Source: Marinobacter maritimus (GTDB lineage: Bacteria > Pseudomonadota > Gammaproteobacteria > Pseudomonadales > Oleiphilaceae). From it: a DNA stretch of 64,000 nt. The notes beneath the pieces were generated by a model. That model saw only the letters and a list, made by a program, of their open reading frames with translations, did not search any database and had not been told where the DNA came from. A program made the translations under genes and the position numbers. Of this stretch, positions 54,655 to 63,344 are shown piece by piece; the first letter of the stretch is position 1, and each line of letters opens with the position of its first letter. The stretch is taken from positions 1-64,000 of the forward strand of contig NZ_VCGW01000009.1 of the NCBI RefSeq assembly GCF_007671675.1, read 5' to 3'.

Positions 54655-56490
54655 TCAGCCGAGCTTCTCCAGATCCCTTACGGCACCTTTGTCAGCGCTG
54701 GTTGCCAGCAGGGCATAGGCTTTCAGCGCAGCCGATACTGCACGCGCTCTGGGCAGCTCGGGTTTCCAGCCTTTCGCGTCCCGGGCTTCGCGGCGACGAT
54801 CGAGCTCCTGTTGATCCAGCTGTACATTGATGGATCGCCGGGGGATATCGATAAGGATCGGATCACCGTTTTCGATGAGTCCGATCGCGCCACCGGCTGC
54901 AGCTTCAGGTGAAGCGTGACCAATCGAGAGCCCTGAGGTTCCGCCAGAAAAGCGCCCGTCGGTGAGCAGTGCGCAGGCTGCGCCCAATCCTTTGGATTTG
55001 AGATAGCTGGTGGGGTAAAGCATTTCCTGCATGCCAGGGCCACCCTTGGGGCCTTCGTAGCGGATAATCACCACGTCGCCGGGCTTGACCTGGTCATCCA
55101 GAATGCCGGCTACAGCAGCATCCTGGCTTTCAAATACCTTAGCCTTGCCTTCAAATACGAAAATGCTTTCATCCACGCCAGCGGTTTTTACCACACAGCC
55201 GTCAACAGCGATGTTGCCATACAGAACCGCAAGGCCGCCCTCGGCGCTGTAGGCGTGCTCTGCAGAGCGGATACAGCCTGTCTGACGGTCGCCGTCCAGG
55301 CTTGGCCAGCGGGTGCTCTGGCTAAAGGCTGTTTGGGTGGGGATGCCCGCAGGCCCGGCTTTATAGAACTCAACAACCTCTGGGGTCGGAGAGCGCATGA
55401 TGTCCCAGGTTTCCAGAGCTTCCTTCATGGTTTTGCTGTGTACCGTGGGCAGATCGGTATTGATCAGGCCGCCACGTTCCAGCTCTCCCATGATGCCCAT
55501 AATGCCGCCGGCGCGATGCACGTCTTCCATGTGATACTTGGGAGAATTCGGGGCCACTTTGCACAACTGGGGTACGCGGCGGGAAAGCTGGTCAATCTCG
55601 TTCAGAGTGAATGGAACCCCGCCTTCCTGAGCGGCTGCCAACAAATGAAGAATGGTATTAGTGGACCCGCCCATGGCGATATCCATAATCATCGCGTTTT
55701 CAAATGCCTCCATGGAGGCGATGCTCCGGGGCAGAACACTGGCGTCGTCCTGTTCGTAATAACGTTTTGCATTCGCCACAATCTGGCGACCGGCTTTGAG
55801 GAACAGTTGCTCCCGGTCGGCGTGTGTCGCCAGCATGGAGCCGTTGCCCGGGAGCGCAAGGCCTATGGCTTCGGCCAGACAGTTCATGGAATTGGCGGTA
55901 AACATGCCGGAGCAGGAGCCACAGGTTGGGCAGGCGCTGCGCTCGTATTCCGCAACCATTTCGTCATCGGCAGTCGGATCTGCGGCAATGACCATGGCAT
56001 CGACCAGATCCAGTTTGTGTTCTGAAAGCTTGGTTTTGCCGGCTTCCATAGGGCCGCCGGAAACGAAAATAGCGGGAATGTTCAGGCGCATTGCGGCCAT
56101 CAGCATGCCAGGTGTAATTTTGTCGCAGTTGGAGATGCAAACCATCGCGTCGGCGCAGTGGGCATTCACCATATACTCGACAGAATCAGCAATGAGTTCC
56201 CGGGAGGGCAGGGAGTAGAGCATGCCGTCGTGGCCCATGGCGATGCCGTCATCCACTGCGATGGTGTTGAATTCCTTGGCAACCCCGCCGGCTGCCTCGA
56301 TTTCGCGGCATACCAGCTGCCCGAGATCCTTGAGGTGGACGTGTCCGGGGACAAACTGGGTGAAGGAGTTAACAACGGCAATAATCGGCTTGCCGAAATC
56401 ACCGTCTTTCATGCCGGTGGCGCGCCAGAGGGCGCGGGCGCCGGCCATATTACGGCCTGCGGTGGAAGTCCGCGAACGATACTGAGGCAT
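54655..56490 (-). CDS. ilvD: Dihydroxy-acid dehydratase
   Basis: IlvD dehydrates dihydroxy acids to the 2-oxo acids of valine and isoleucine, supplying the substrate of LeuA. With ATG 56490 it has 611 residues (E. coli 616) and begins MPQYRSRTSTAGRNMAGARA. The Fe-S ligands are in ISNCDKITPGM and CPTCGSCSGMFTANSMNCL. GRFSGGTSGLSIGHASPEAA is the C-terminal signature. A frame from 56544 adds unrelated residues. Confidence 0.96.
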   Translation of the reverse strand: MPQYRSRTSTAGRNMAGARALWRATGMKDGDFGKPIIAVVNSFTQFVPGHVHLKDLGQLVCREIEAAGGVAKEFNTIAVDDGIAMGHDGMLYSLPSRELIADSVEYMVNAHCADAMVCISNCDKITPGMLMAAMRLNIPAIFVSGGPMEAGKTKLSEHKLDLVDAMVIAADPTADDEMVAEYERSACPTCGSCSGMFTANSMNCLAEAIGLALPGNGSMLATHADREQLFLKAGRQIVANAKRYYEQDDASVLPRSIASMEAFENAMIMDIAMGGSTNTILHLLAAAQEGGVPFTLNEIDQLSRRVPQLCKVAPNSPKYHMEDVHRAGGIMGIMGELERGGLINTDLPTVHSKTMKEALETWDIMRSPTPEVVEFYKAGPAGIPTQTAFSQSTRWPSLDGDRQTGCIRSAEHAYSAEGGLAVLYGNIAVDGCVVKTAGVDESIFVFEGKAKVFESQDAAVAGILDDQVKPGDVVIIRYEGPKGGPGMQEMLYPTSYLKSKGLGAACALLTDGRFSGGTSGLSIGHASPEAAAGGAIGLIENGDPILIDIPRRSINVQLDQQELDRRREARDAKGWKPELPRARAVSAALKAYALLATSADKGAVRDLEKLG

Positions 56491-56656
56491 GGTGCTCTGG
56501 TCTCTCTGTAGGAATACTCGGTGATAGCTTTGATTAAATGACAAAGTCTACCAGATTAGACTCCCGGCGCATGGTTGTTTTACTGCTCCATGGTTACAAT
56601 GATTAACAGATACCACAAATCAATTCCCCGCCTTGAGCTTACTTAGGAGATTGCCT

Positions 56657-57913
56657 ATGGCTAGCCAGGAAAGCCTGCCGCTACGTCGTCTGAAAGAGTT
56701 TCAGCCATTGAACCGGCTGACCGATGACCAGTTGGTATTGCTAGCCAGTCGTGCCGAGCGCAGATCTCATGGCCCGGGCCAACGGGTGTTGGAACGCGGT
56801 GTGCGTGATGGTCTGGACTATTTCCTGGTAACCGGGAAGGTCGAGCTCGAATCCGTTGATGGGCGCAAAACAGTTATTGAAGCCGAAACCGATAAGGCCC
56901 TGAACCCCATCGCCAGGCTACAGCCTCGAATGTACGAAGTGACAGCGGTAAAGCCGTGTGAGTTTCTGGTGGTAGAACAGGATGTTCTCAATCAGCTTCT
57001 TCGGGCAGCCCCGGTTGCACAGGTAGAGATGGACTCAGGCGAAAGCCACGACGGCGGTGAGAGCGAAGAACACCACCTCCTGATGGAGTTCTATGCTGAA
57101 CTCCGCTCGAACCAGCTCAAGCTGCCCAGTGTTCCCGACGTAGCCTGGAAAGTGCGGCGCATGGTGGATCGGGACGATACGACCGCCGATCAGGTGGCCA
57201 GCGCTGTGTCGGCCGACCCGGCTATGGCAGCCAAGTTGGTGCGGGCCTGTAATAGCCCGCTATACCGTGGTTTCAGCGATGTGCGCAATGTTCGTGAATC
57301 GGTTATTCGGCTGGGTATGAGGACGACTCGCCAGCTTGTCACCGTGTTCTCCATGCGGGAAGTGTTCAAAAGCCGACACCCGTCGCTGCAGCAGGAAATA
57401 GAAAAACTCTGGCGACATTCTCGCGAAGTGGCAGCGCTTTGCTGGGTGCTGGCGGACCACGCTACCCGTCTGAACCCGGAGGAAGCATTGCTGGCGGGCC
57501 TGCTTCATGACATAGGCGTAGTTCCGATTCTGGTGCAAGCCGAACACCACGTAAACCTGTTTGCCGACGACACAAATCTACAGAATGCCATCAGTGAACT
57601 CCGGGCTGATGTTGGTACCGCGGTCCTGGAAAGCTGGTCGTTCCCGCCATCGTTTGTTGATGCCGTCCGACACGCAGAAGACTGGGATTATGAAAGCAGG
57701 GAGCCGGAACCGCAGCTGGTGGACGTCGTGATTGTTGCGCAACTTCACGCCATGATTGGCTCCAGCCAGAATGAAGGTTTGCCATCATTCGATGAGGTGC
57801 CGGCCTATCGCAGGCTTGGTAACCTTGAGCTCAATGCCTCACGTAGTCTGGAGCTTCTGACAGAAGCACGGGCGCGGGTGGATGAAGTTCAACAGTTGCT
57901 GTCCACTCGATGA
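56657..57913 (+). CDS. HDOD-domain regulator with an N-terminal cyclic-nucleotide-binding-like domain
   Basis: The 418-residue protein has a cupin-like CNMP-binding domain at about residues 20-125 (GQRVLERGVRDGLDYFLVTGKVEL). An HDOD domain (about 150-350) follows, with ACNSPLYRGFSDVRNVRESVIRLGMRTTRQLV and LLAGLLHDIGVVPIL. HDOD proteins relay stress or motility signals. ATG 56657 has TAGGAGA upstream. The stop overlaps the next gene by four bases (ATGA). Confidence 0.88.
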   Translation: MASQESLPLRRLKEFQPLNRLTDDQLVLLASRAERRSHGPGQRVLERGVRDGLDYFLVTGKVELESVDGRKTVIEAETDKALNPIARLQPRMYEVTAVKPCEFLVVEQDVLNQLLRAAPVAQVEMDSGESHDGGESEEHHLLMEFYAELRSNQLKLPSVPDVAWKVRRMVDRDDTTADQVASAVSADPAMAAKLVRACNSPLYRGFSDVRNVRESVIRLGMRTTRQLVTVFSMREVFKSRHPSLQQEIEKLWRHSREVAALCWVLADHATRLNPEEALLAGLLHDIGVVPILVQAEHHVNLFADDTNLQNAISELRADVGTAVLESWSFPPSFVDAVRHAEDWDYESREPEPQLVDVVIVAQLHAMIGSSQNEGLPSFDEVPAYRRLGNLELNASRSLELLTEARARVDEVQQLLSTR

Positions 57914-58488
57914 AGGTTCCGGTCTTTCCGCTCAATTCGATTGTATTGCCCGGCGGCAGGATACCACTGCAGCTGTTCGAGCCACGCTACATTGATATGT
58001 TGACCCGTTGCCTGAAGAGTGATGAGGGATTTGTTATAACCTTATTGCGTGATGGCGCGGAGGCTGGTCGGGTGGCGTCTTTTTACGAGACCGGCACATA
58101 CGTGCGCATTATTGATTTTCAGCAACTGGAAAACGGGCTGCTGGGAATTACCGTGGAAGGCGAAGCCAAAGTGGCCATTGTCCGCTCCTGGCAGCAGGAT
58201 GACGGTTTGAATCTCTGTGAGATGGAGTTTCTTTCGGCAGAAGCTCCTGACAGCATTCCTGTCGCTTTTCATGAGCTGCCATCGGTTTTGCGTGCGCTTT
58301 TCCGACACCCGATTATCCGGGACCTGGGGATGAGCGTGAATTATGAGGATGCCCGGGATGTCGGCTGGCGGCTGACTGAACTGCTACCCCTGGACAAACA
58401 GGAAAAGCAGCACCTTGTCGAGATGCAGGATCCTTTGGAGCGGTTGAACCGCTTGCAGGGATTGCTTGAGGCTCTCGAAGAGGGTTGA
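57910..58488 (+). CDS. Lon N-terminal-domain (LON substrate-binding) protein
   Basis: This 192-residue protein consists of the LON substrate-binding fold alone, starting VPVFPLNSIVLPGGRIPLQLFEPRY, the typical motif of that family. There is no ATPase or protease domain. It is translationally coupled to the upstream HDOD gene. It may bind peptides or unfolded proteins, but its role is unknown. Confidence 0.9.
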   Translation: MKVPVFPLNSIVLPGGRIPLQLFEPRYIDMLTRCLKSDEGFVITLLRDGAEAGRVASFYETGTYVRIIDFQQLENGLLGITVEGEAKVAIVRSWQQDDGLNLCEMEFLSAEAPDSIPVAFHELPSVLRALFRHPIIRDLGMSVNYEDARDVGWRLTELLPLDKQEKQHLVEMQDPLERLNRLQGLLEALEEG

Positions 58489-58493
58489 TGGTT

Positions 58494-59945
58494 TCAGAAC
58501 GCTGGTGCGTAGTACTGTATGGCATCTGGCCACGAGAGCCAGATGTAGCATCCGCAGATGACCAGCCAGGTAAGTGTTGCAAAGATAGTTACGGTGTCTG
58601 GAGCGATAGGAACCCTGTCGAACCTGCTGAAGCTGGCTCTCGTTGCGCCGGTGACTGCCAACCCCAGTAATAACCCCCCTACAATATCGCTGAACCAGTG
58701 TACGCCCAGATAAAGCCGGCTGAGAGCTACCGGAATCAGTGGCAGCGAGAACACTATGTAGGTCTGCCAGCGCTTTCGATTGCGGGTCTCAGCAGCCACA
58801 AAACTGGCCAGCAGCGTAACAAACACGGTAATGCCTGTTGTATGGCCGCTGGGGAACGCACCGGATGATGGTGGGTTTACAACCTGAACCGGCCTATCAA
58901 CGCCAAAGGCGGCCTTCAAGCCCCAGACCAATATAATGGTCAACGTGGCAGCCAGCAGAATGTGAGCGGCAGCAGCGTAGTGTCCCCGGAATGCCAGAGC
59001 CAGGCATGCCAGCACCGCTGCAGCACTGAGCAAAGGAGGGTCACCCAGAAGCGTGGCGACAAGAGCCGGCGCATCAAGCAACGGTTGGCGTAAGTCGCTG
59101 AACCACTGCATTGTCAGTTGATCGAAAGGCGCAATCACGTCCGTCATGGTTGCCAGCTGGCCCCAGAGTATAAACAGGGCAAGTGCGCCCAGGGCAAGCA
59201 TTATCGAGGCCAGGGGAAACTCGCCATCTTGTGCAGGTCGCTCGTTGGTGTACAGGCGCCAGAAACGATGAGTGGATTCATACTGGGCCATTTGTCGCTG
59301 AAGCCAGAGATAAAGGCGGCTGTGGTCGCCTAGGCCAAGCTGGAATCGAAAAATAATCAGATAGATCAGAGCAAGTACGGCGATGCTGATAGCGGCAACC
59401 AGGTAAACGTGTGCAGGAGGCTTTATATCACTCGCCAACGCGCTGCCCACGAGAAACCCTGGCAGGATATAGACCGGTGCCCAGCCAACGGCTGACCCGA
59501 TGTTGAATGCCAGGAAACGACGCCATGGCATCAGTAGCGCGCCGGCAATCAAGGGTATTACCGGGCGTACTGGCCCTACGAAGCGCCCGATAATAACGCT
59601 TTTTCCGCCGTGGCTCTGGAAGAAGCGCTCGCCTTTACGAATCAACCTGGGGTAACGGCTCAATGGCCACACGCTGGTCAGCCGCCCCTGGAGAAGCCTG
59701 CCGATCGCAAAGCTCACTGTGTCCCCGGCGATGGCGCCCAGCCCAGCCCAAGCCAGCACGGTTATCAGCGGCACCCCTATCTGGGCCGCCATGGCAGCGA
59801 TGGTGAACAGAAGCGCCACGCCCGGCACAAGAATGCCCGCAATTGCCAGGGACTCAATAAATGCGGTGCCGAACAGCGCCAGTGATAACCACCCCGGATT
59901 CGCGCTCAGCCAAGCCGTCAGGTCCGTAAGCCAGCCGCCGCTCAT
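58494..59945 (-). CDS. DedA-family / PAP2-phosphatase fusion membrane protein
   Basis: The N-terminal half (1-205) is a DedA/VTT-type scramblase-like domain with GRFVGPVRPVIPLIAG. The C-terminal half (about 250-440) is a complete PAP2 phosphatase with motifs KAAFGVDRP (K-x6-RP), PSGHT and SRLYLGVHWFSD (SR-x5-H-x3-D), so it should be active. PAP2 proteins dephosphorylate lipid phosphates such as undecaprenyl diphosphate, and DedA relatives flip undecaprenyl phosphate. A last hydrophobic segment ends the 483 residues. The start overlaps the upstream GGDEF gene by four bases. Confidence 0.92.
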   Translation of the reverse strand: MSGGWLTDLTAWLSANPGWLSLALFGTAFIESLAIAGILVPGVALLFTIAAMAAQIGVPLITVLAWAGLGAIAGDTVSFAIGRLLQGRLTSVWPLSRYPRLIRKGERFFQSHGGKSVIIGRFVGPVRPVIPLIAGALLMPWRRFLAFNIGSAVGWAPVYILPGFLVGSALASDIKPPAHVYLVAAISIAVLALIYLIIFRFQLGLGDHSRLYLWLQRQMAQYESTHRFWRLYTNERPAQDGEFPLASIMLALGALALFILWGQLATMTDVIAPFDQLTMQWFSDLRQPLLDAPALVATLLGDPPLLSAAAVLACLALAFRGHYAAAAHILLAATLTIILVWGLKAAFGVDRPVQVVNPPSSGAFPSGHTTGITVFVTLLASFVAAETRNRKRWQTYIVFSLPLIPVALSRLYLGVHWFSDIVGGLLLGLAVTGATRASFSRFDRVPIAPDTVTIFATLTWLVICGCYIWLSWPDAIQYYAPAF

Positions 59946-60940
59946 GAACCGGTTGTCTCTCCCGGGGTGAACCAGGCCGAGTCCGCGCCCCGCCGACGGG
60001 CTTCAAGCATGGCTTGATGCGCACGGTTGCGCAGAGTATCAGTGCGCGTGTCGTTGCTGCCTCGGGTTGTGCAGCCGAGGCTTACCGTCGCCTTGCCGAT
60101 CACCGGCCAGTGGTTTTCGGAAATGGTGCGCCTGATGCGTTCAGCAATCACGCGGACGCCTTCCTCGGGGGTGAAAGGCAAGATCAGGAAGAACTCCGAA
60201 TCGTTCAGCGTGTAAAGCGTATCGCCGGCACGAATCACGCCAAACAGGTGCTGGGTCATATTGCAAAACAATCCCTGCATGCCCGGTTTGCCGTGCAGGT
60301 CGGCCGCCTCATCGGCATAATCGATGGTCAGGTCAATCACGGAAAGCGTGTGGCCGGTGGCAATTGCCCGACTGATTTCTTTTTGCAATGTCTCGTCGAG
60401 GAAGCGCGCGTTGTGCGCGCCTGTTACCGGATCGGTGATGGCCAGATCTTCGGCAGATTGTGCCATGTGATCGTAGTGCCATATATAAAGTGCCGCGACG
60501 GTCAGGACAATGAGGAGGCCACTGATGGCGGTGATAGCATCTGCAGAGGGTTGCTTGACGAGCAGCAAAATGGCCATGGGCGCAAGCAGAAGCAGCGACA
60601 GCATAAGCGCTTGCCGGAGCGGCAGAATCAGCAAGTTAAGCACCAGTAGCGGCATGGCCCAGTGGGAAATGCCAGAGCTGTTCATTGTCAGCACGGCCGC
60701 CAGAAGGCCGCTGTTCAGGCCGGAGAGAATGATCAGGTGGCCGGGCGCGGAAAGTTGGTGCCGACGACTCAGGAGCGTGTAAGCAACGCCCGCAAGCGTC
60801 AGGACGGCCATGCCGATAGCCAGGTAGAAAAGCTCGTAAAAACCGTAACGCAGGTTTTGCAGGGCCAATGTGAAAATAAACAGGGTGGCAAGGCTGTAGC
60901 CGACGCCGTGTGTCCAGGTTCTCAGCCGGGTTTCTGTCAT
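59942..60940 (-). CDS. Membrane GGDEF-like protein with a degenerate active site
   Basis: From ATG 60940 this 332-residue protein has five or six N-terminal transmembrane segments (about 12-158) and then a GGDEF-like domain starting ITDPVTGAHNARFLDETL. The signature position reads NDSEF (residues 246-250) in place of GGDEF, so both glycines and the metal-binding Asp are replaced. It is therefore unlikely to make c-di-GMP. Its start overlaps the upstream related gene (ATGA) and its stop overlaps the DedA-PAP2 gene. Confidence 0.88.
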   Translation of the reverse strand: MTETRLRTWTHGVGYSLATLFIFTLALQNLRYGFYELFYLAIGMAVLTLAGVAYTLLSRRHQLSAPGHLIILSGLNSGLLAAVLTMNSSGISHWAMPLLVLNLLILPLRQALMLSLLLLAPMAILLLVKQPSADAITAISGLLIVLTVAALYIWHYDHMAQSAEDLAITDPVTGAHNARFLDETLQKEISRAIATGHTLSVIDLTIDYADEAADLHGKPGMQGLFCNMTQHLFGVIRAGDTLYTLNDSEFFLILPFTPEEGVRVIAERIRRTISENHWPVIGKATVSLGCTTRGSNDTRTDTLRNRAHQAMLEARRRGADSAWFTPGETTGS

Positions 60941-61953
60941 GGCGCAGATCCTTCCGCGCGGGGCTGGATTGACGAGGTGGTTGGTGTCCAGGCGCTGTAA
61001 GCCTGAGTCCGGTTGCCCCCTTGTTGTTGCGCGCGCCGCAGTGCGTTGGCGGCGCTTTGCAGGAGGCTGTCGGCATCGTCGCCAATATTCAGTCCGGCGA
61101 TACCGGTACTGATGGTCAGGTTCAAACCGTGTGCTTCGAGCAGGGTGCAAAGCCCTGTACGGATCGTTTCCGCCCGGGCGATGGCTTCATGGGTGGCTAT
61201 ACCCGGTAAAATAACCAGAAACTGCAGGTCCGCCGCCCGGTAATAGGTGTCGAAATCCCGGATCTGGGAGTGCAGAAAGCGGCCGATTCTGGGTAGGATC
61301 GAGCGGATATCCTCATCCGGGTCGTTGTCGCTGGCGTGCGCGTCGAGACCGATCATAATGATGGACATATCGGTTCCCTCGCGCTCGCTGCGCTGGATTT
61401 CCTTATGCAGGTCTGCGGAAAGATATTCGCGACTTGCGGCCTGAGTGAGTTCGTCAGTGCGCCTCAGGGGCGCCAACTGGCGGGCTTTGTATTCGCGTAG
61501 AAATATCAGTACGGCTGAAAGAAGAATGGTCAACAGAAACGCACTGATCATCTGGTGGCGGTCTGCAATACCTTCTGCCCAGTGAGCGGCGGCCAGCGCC
61601 AGAGTCACCATGAAAACGGTTACCAGGGTTGCGATTCCGCGGGGCACCAGAGCAAACGCTACCAGTACAAGTCCGTAAAGCCAGTGACTGAGAGCCCAGG
61701 GGCCCGTCCAGAAACTGGTCGTCAGCAGCAGTATCAGTGCTGCAAAAAACAGTTTTTGAATGGCCGGCCAAGGGCGGGCTCCGCGCCCGGGATGGAAGCT
61801 GCGATCGCTAATAATCACGCCTGCGACAGCTGCGGCACTGGCTGCGGTAAGCGGCTCACCAAACACCGCGCACAGGACGGCGACGACCAGAAAAAAGGCA
61901 AGGCTGGCGCGTGATAGCCGGTTCAGCAAAAATTTTTCGGCCGTTTGGGCCAT
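60937..61953 (-). CDS. Membrane GGDEF-like protein with a degenerate active site (first of pair)
   Basis: From ATG 61953 this 338-residue protein has about five transmembrane segments (15-155), then a GGDEF-like domain starting RRTDELTQAASREYLSADL. The signature position reads ADLQF (241-245) instead of GGDEF, within YYRAADLQFLVILPG. It resembles the downstream protein in plan, but the two differ in sequence. The start MAQTAEKFLL is preferred over a frame reaching 62076, which would nearly meet proA. Confidence 0.86.
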   Translation of the reverse strand: MAQTAEKFLLNRLSRASLAFFLVVAVLCAVFGEPLTAASAAAVAGVIISDRSFHPGRGARPWPAIQKLFFAALILLLTTSFWTGPWALSHWLYGLVLVAFALVPRGIATLVTVFMVTLALAAAHWAEGIADRHQMISAFLLTILLSAVLIFLREYKARQLAPLRRTDELTQAASREYLSADLHKEIQRSEREGTDMSIIMIGLDAHASDNDPDEDIRSILPRIGRFLHSQIRDFDTYYRAADLQFLVILPGIATHEAIARAETIRTGLCTLLEAHGLNLTISTGIAGLNIGDDADSLLQSAANALRRAQQQGGNRTQAYSAWTPTTSSIQPRAEGSAP

Positions 61954-61994
61954 GGTATTCGTCCTTTTTCGGGGTTCCCATTGTACCGCAGCGG

Positions 61995-62000
61995 TATAAT
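61995..62000 (+). promoter_or_regulatory. Possible -10 element of proA
   Basis: A perfect TATAAT lies 88 bases before proA in the divergent gap. No good -35 sits 16-18 bases upstream (the sequence is GGGTTC), so the promoter is tentative. Confidence 0.35.
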
Positions 62001-62087
62001 ATCTGTTTGGGGTGCGTACTTGAAACCGGAAAGGTAAAGTTAGCGTCTTAATCCTGAATTCTGATTGAACATACATAAGGTAAAGGG

Positions 62088-63344
62088 ATGGATATTGCAG
62101 CCTATATGACCGAGGTCGGTCAGCAAGCCCGCGCAGCGGCAGCGCTTGTAGCCCGCTCTACGACAGCGACACGGAACCGCGCGCTGCTGGCCACCGCCGA
62201 AGCTCTGGATGCCGCCCGCAGTGAGCTGGCGGCGGCTAATGCCCAGGATCTTACCAGTGGGAAGGAAAGCGGATTGGATGCAGCCATGCTGGACCGGCTC
62301 GAACTGACGCCTGAGCGTGTTGATACGATGATCGAAGGGCTTCGTCAGGTAGCGTCTTTGCCCGACCCCATCGGTGCGATTACCGATATGACCTATCGCC
62401 CCTCCGGTATTCAGGTAGGAAAAATGCGCGTGCCCCTGGGGGTTATCGGCATTATCTATGAGTCCCGGCCCAATGTGACCGTCGAGGCTGCCAGCCTCTG
62501 CCTCAAGTCCGGCAACGCAACGATCCTGCGCGGTGGCTCCGAGTCTATTCATTCCAACCAGGCTATTGCCTTATGTCTGGCGCGAGGCCTGGCTGAAGCG
62601 GGCTTGCCGGAATCGGCCGTGCAGGTTATCAAGACTACCGACCGGGCGGCCGTCGGCGAACTGATTACCATGCCGGAATACGTGGATGTGATTGTGCCCA
62701 GAGGCGGTAAGGGCCTGATCGAACGAATCAGCCGGGACGCGCGGGTGCCCGTTATCAAGCACCTTGATGGCGTATGCCATGTGTATATCGACAGCCATGC
62801 CGATCCTGAAAAGGCATTGAGCGTTGCCGTGAATTCCAAAACTCACCGGTACGGCACCTGCAACACTATGGAAACCCTTCTGGTGGACAAGGAGATTGCG
62901 GCAGACATGCTGGTGCTGTTGGGGCCGGCTTTTATCGAAAAAGGTGTTGAGCTGCGTGGCTGTGAGCAAACCCGGGAAATACTCGCCGATATAAACGCTG
63001 CCACGGAAGCGGACTGGGAGGAAGAATACCTGGCGCCAGTGCTGGCTATTCGCGTGGTTGATGGGCTGGATGGAGCCATCGGGCACATCAATCGTTACAG
63101 TTCACAGCATACCGACAGCATCATCACGGAAAACTACACCCGAGCCAGGCGCTTTATTACCGAGGTTGATTCGAGCTCGGTCATGGTTAACGCATCGACC
63201 CGCTTTGCGGATGGGTTCGAGTATGGGCTCGGCGCTGAGATTGGTATCTCTACCGATAAAATACACGCCCGCGGGCCGGTCGGGCTTGAGGGGCTCACCT
63301 CGCAAAAATACGTAGTATTTGGCGATGGACACGTGCGGGCCTGA
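62088..63344 (+). CDS. proA: Gamma-glutamyl phosphate reductase
   Basis: ProA reduces gamma-glutamyl phosphate to the semialdehyde in proline synthesis. The 418-residue protein contains VPLGVIGIIYESRPNVT, SGNATILRGGSE, VPRGGKGLIERI and the catalytic Cys258 in RYGTCNTMETLL. Its stop overlaps the nadD start by one base (TGATG). The partner proB is not in the window. Confidence 0.96.
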   Translation: MDIAAYMTEVGQQARAAAALVARSTTATRNRALLATAEALDAARSELAAANAQDLTSGKESGLDAAMLDRLELTPERVDTMIEGLRQVASLPDPIGAITDMTYRPSGIQVGKMRVPLGVIGIIYESRPNVTVEAASLCLKSGNATILRGGSESIHSNQAIALCLARGLAEAGLPESAVQVIKTTDRAAVGELITMPEYVDVIVPRGGKGLIERISRDARVPVIKHLDGVCHVYIDSHADPEKALSVAVNSKTHRYGTCNTMETLLVDKEIAADMLVLLGPAFIEKGVELRGCEQTREILADINAATEADWEEEYLAPVLAIRVVDGLDGAIGHINRYSSQHTDSIITENYTRARRFITEVDSSSVMVNASTRFADGFEYGLGAEIGISTDKIHARGPVGLEGLTSQKYVVFGDGHVRA

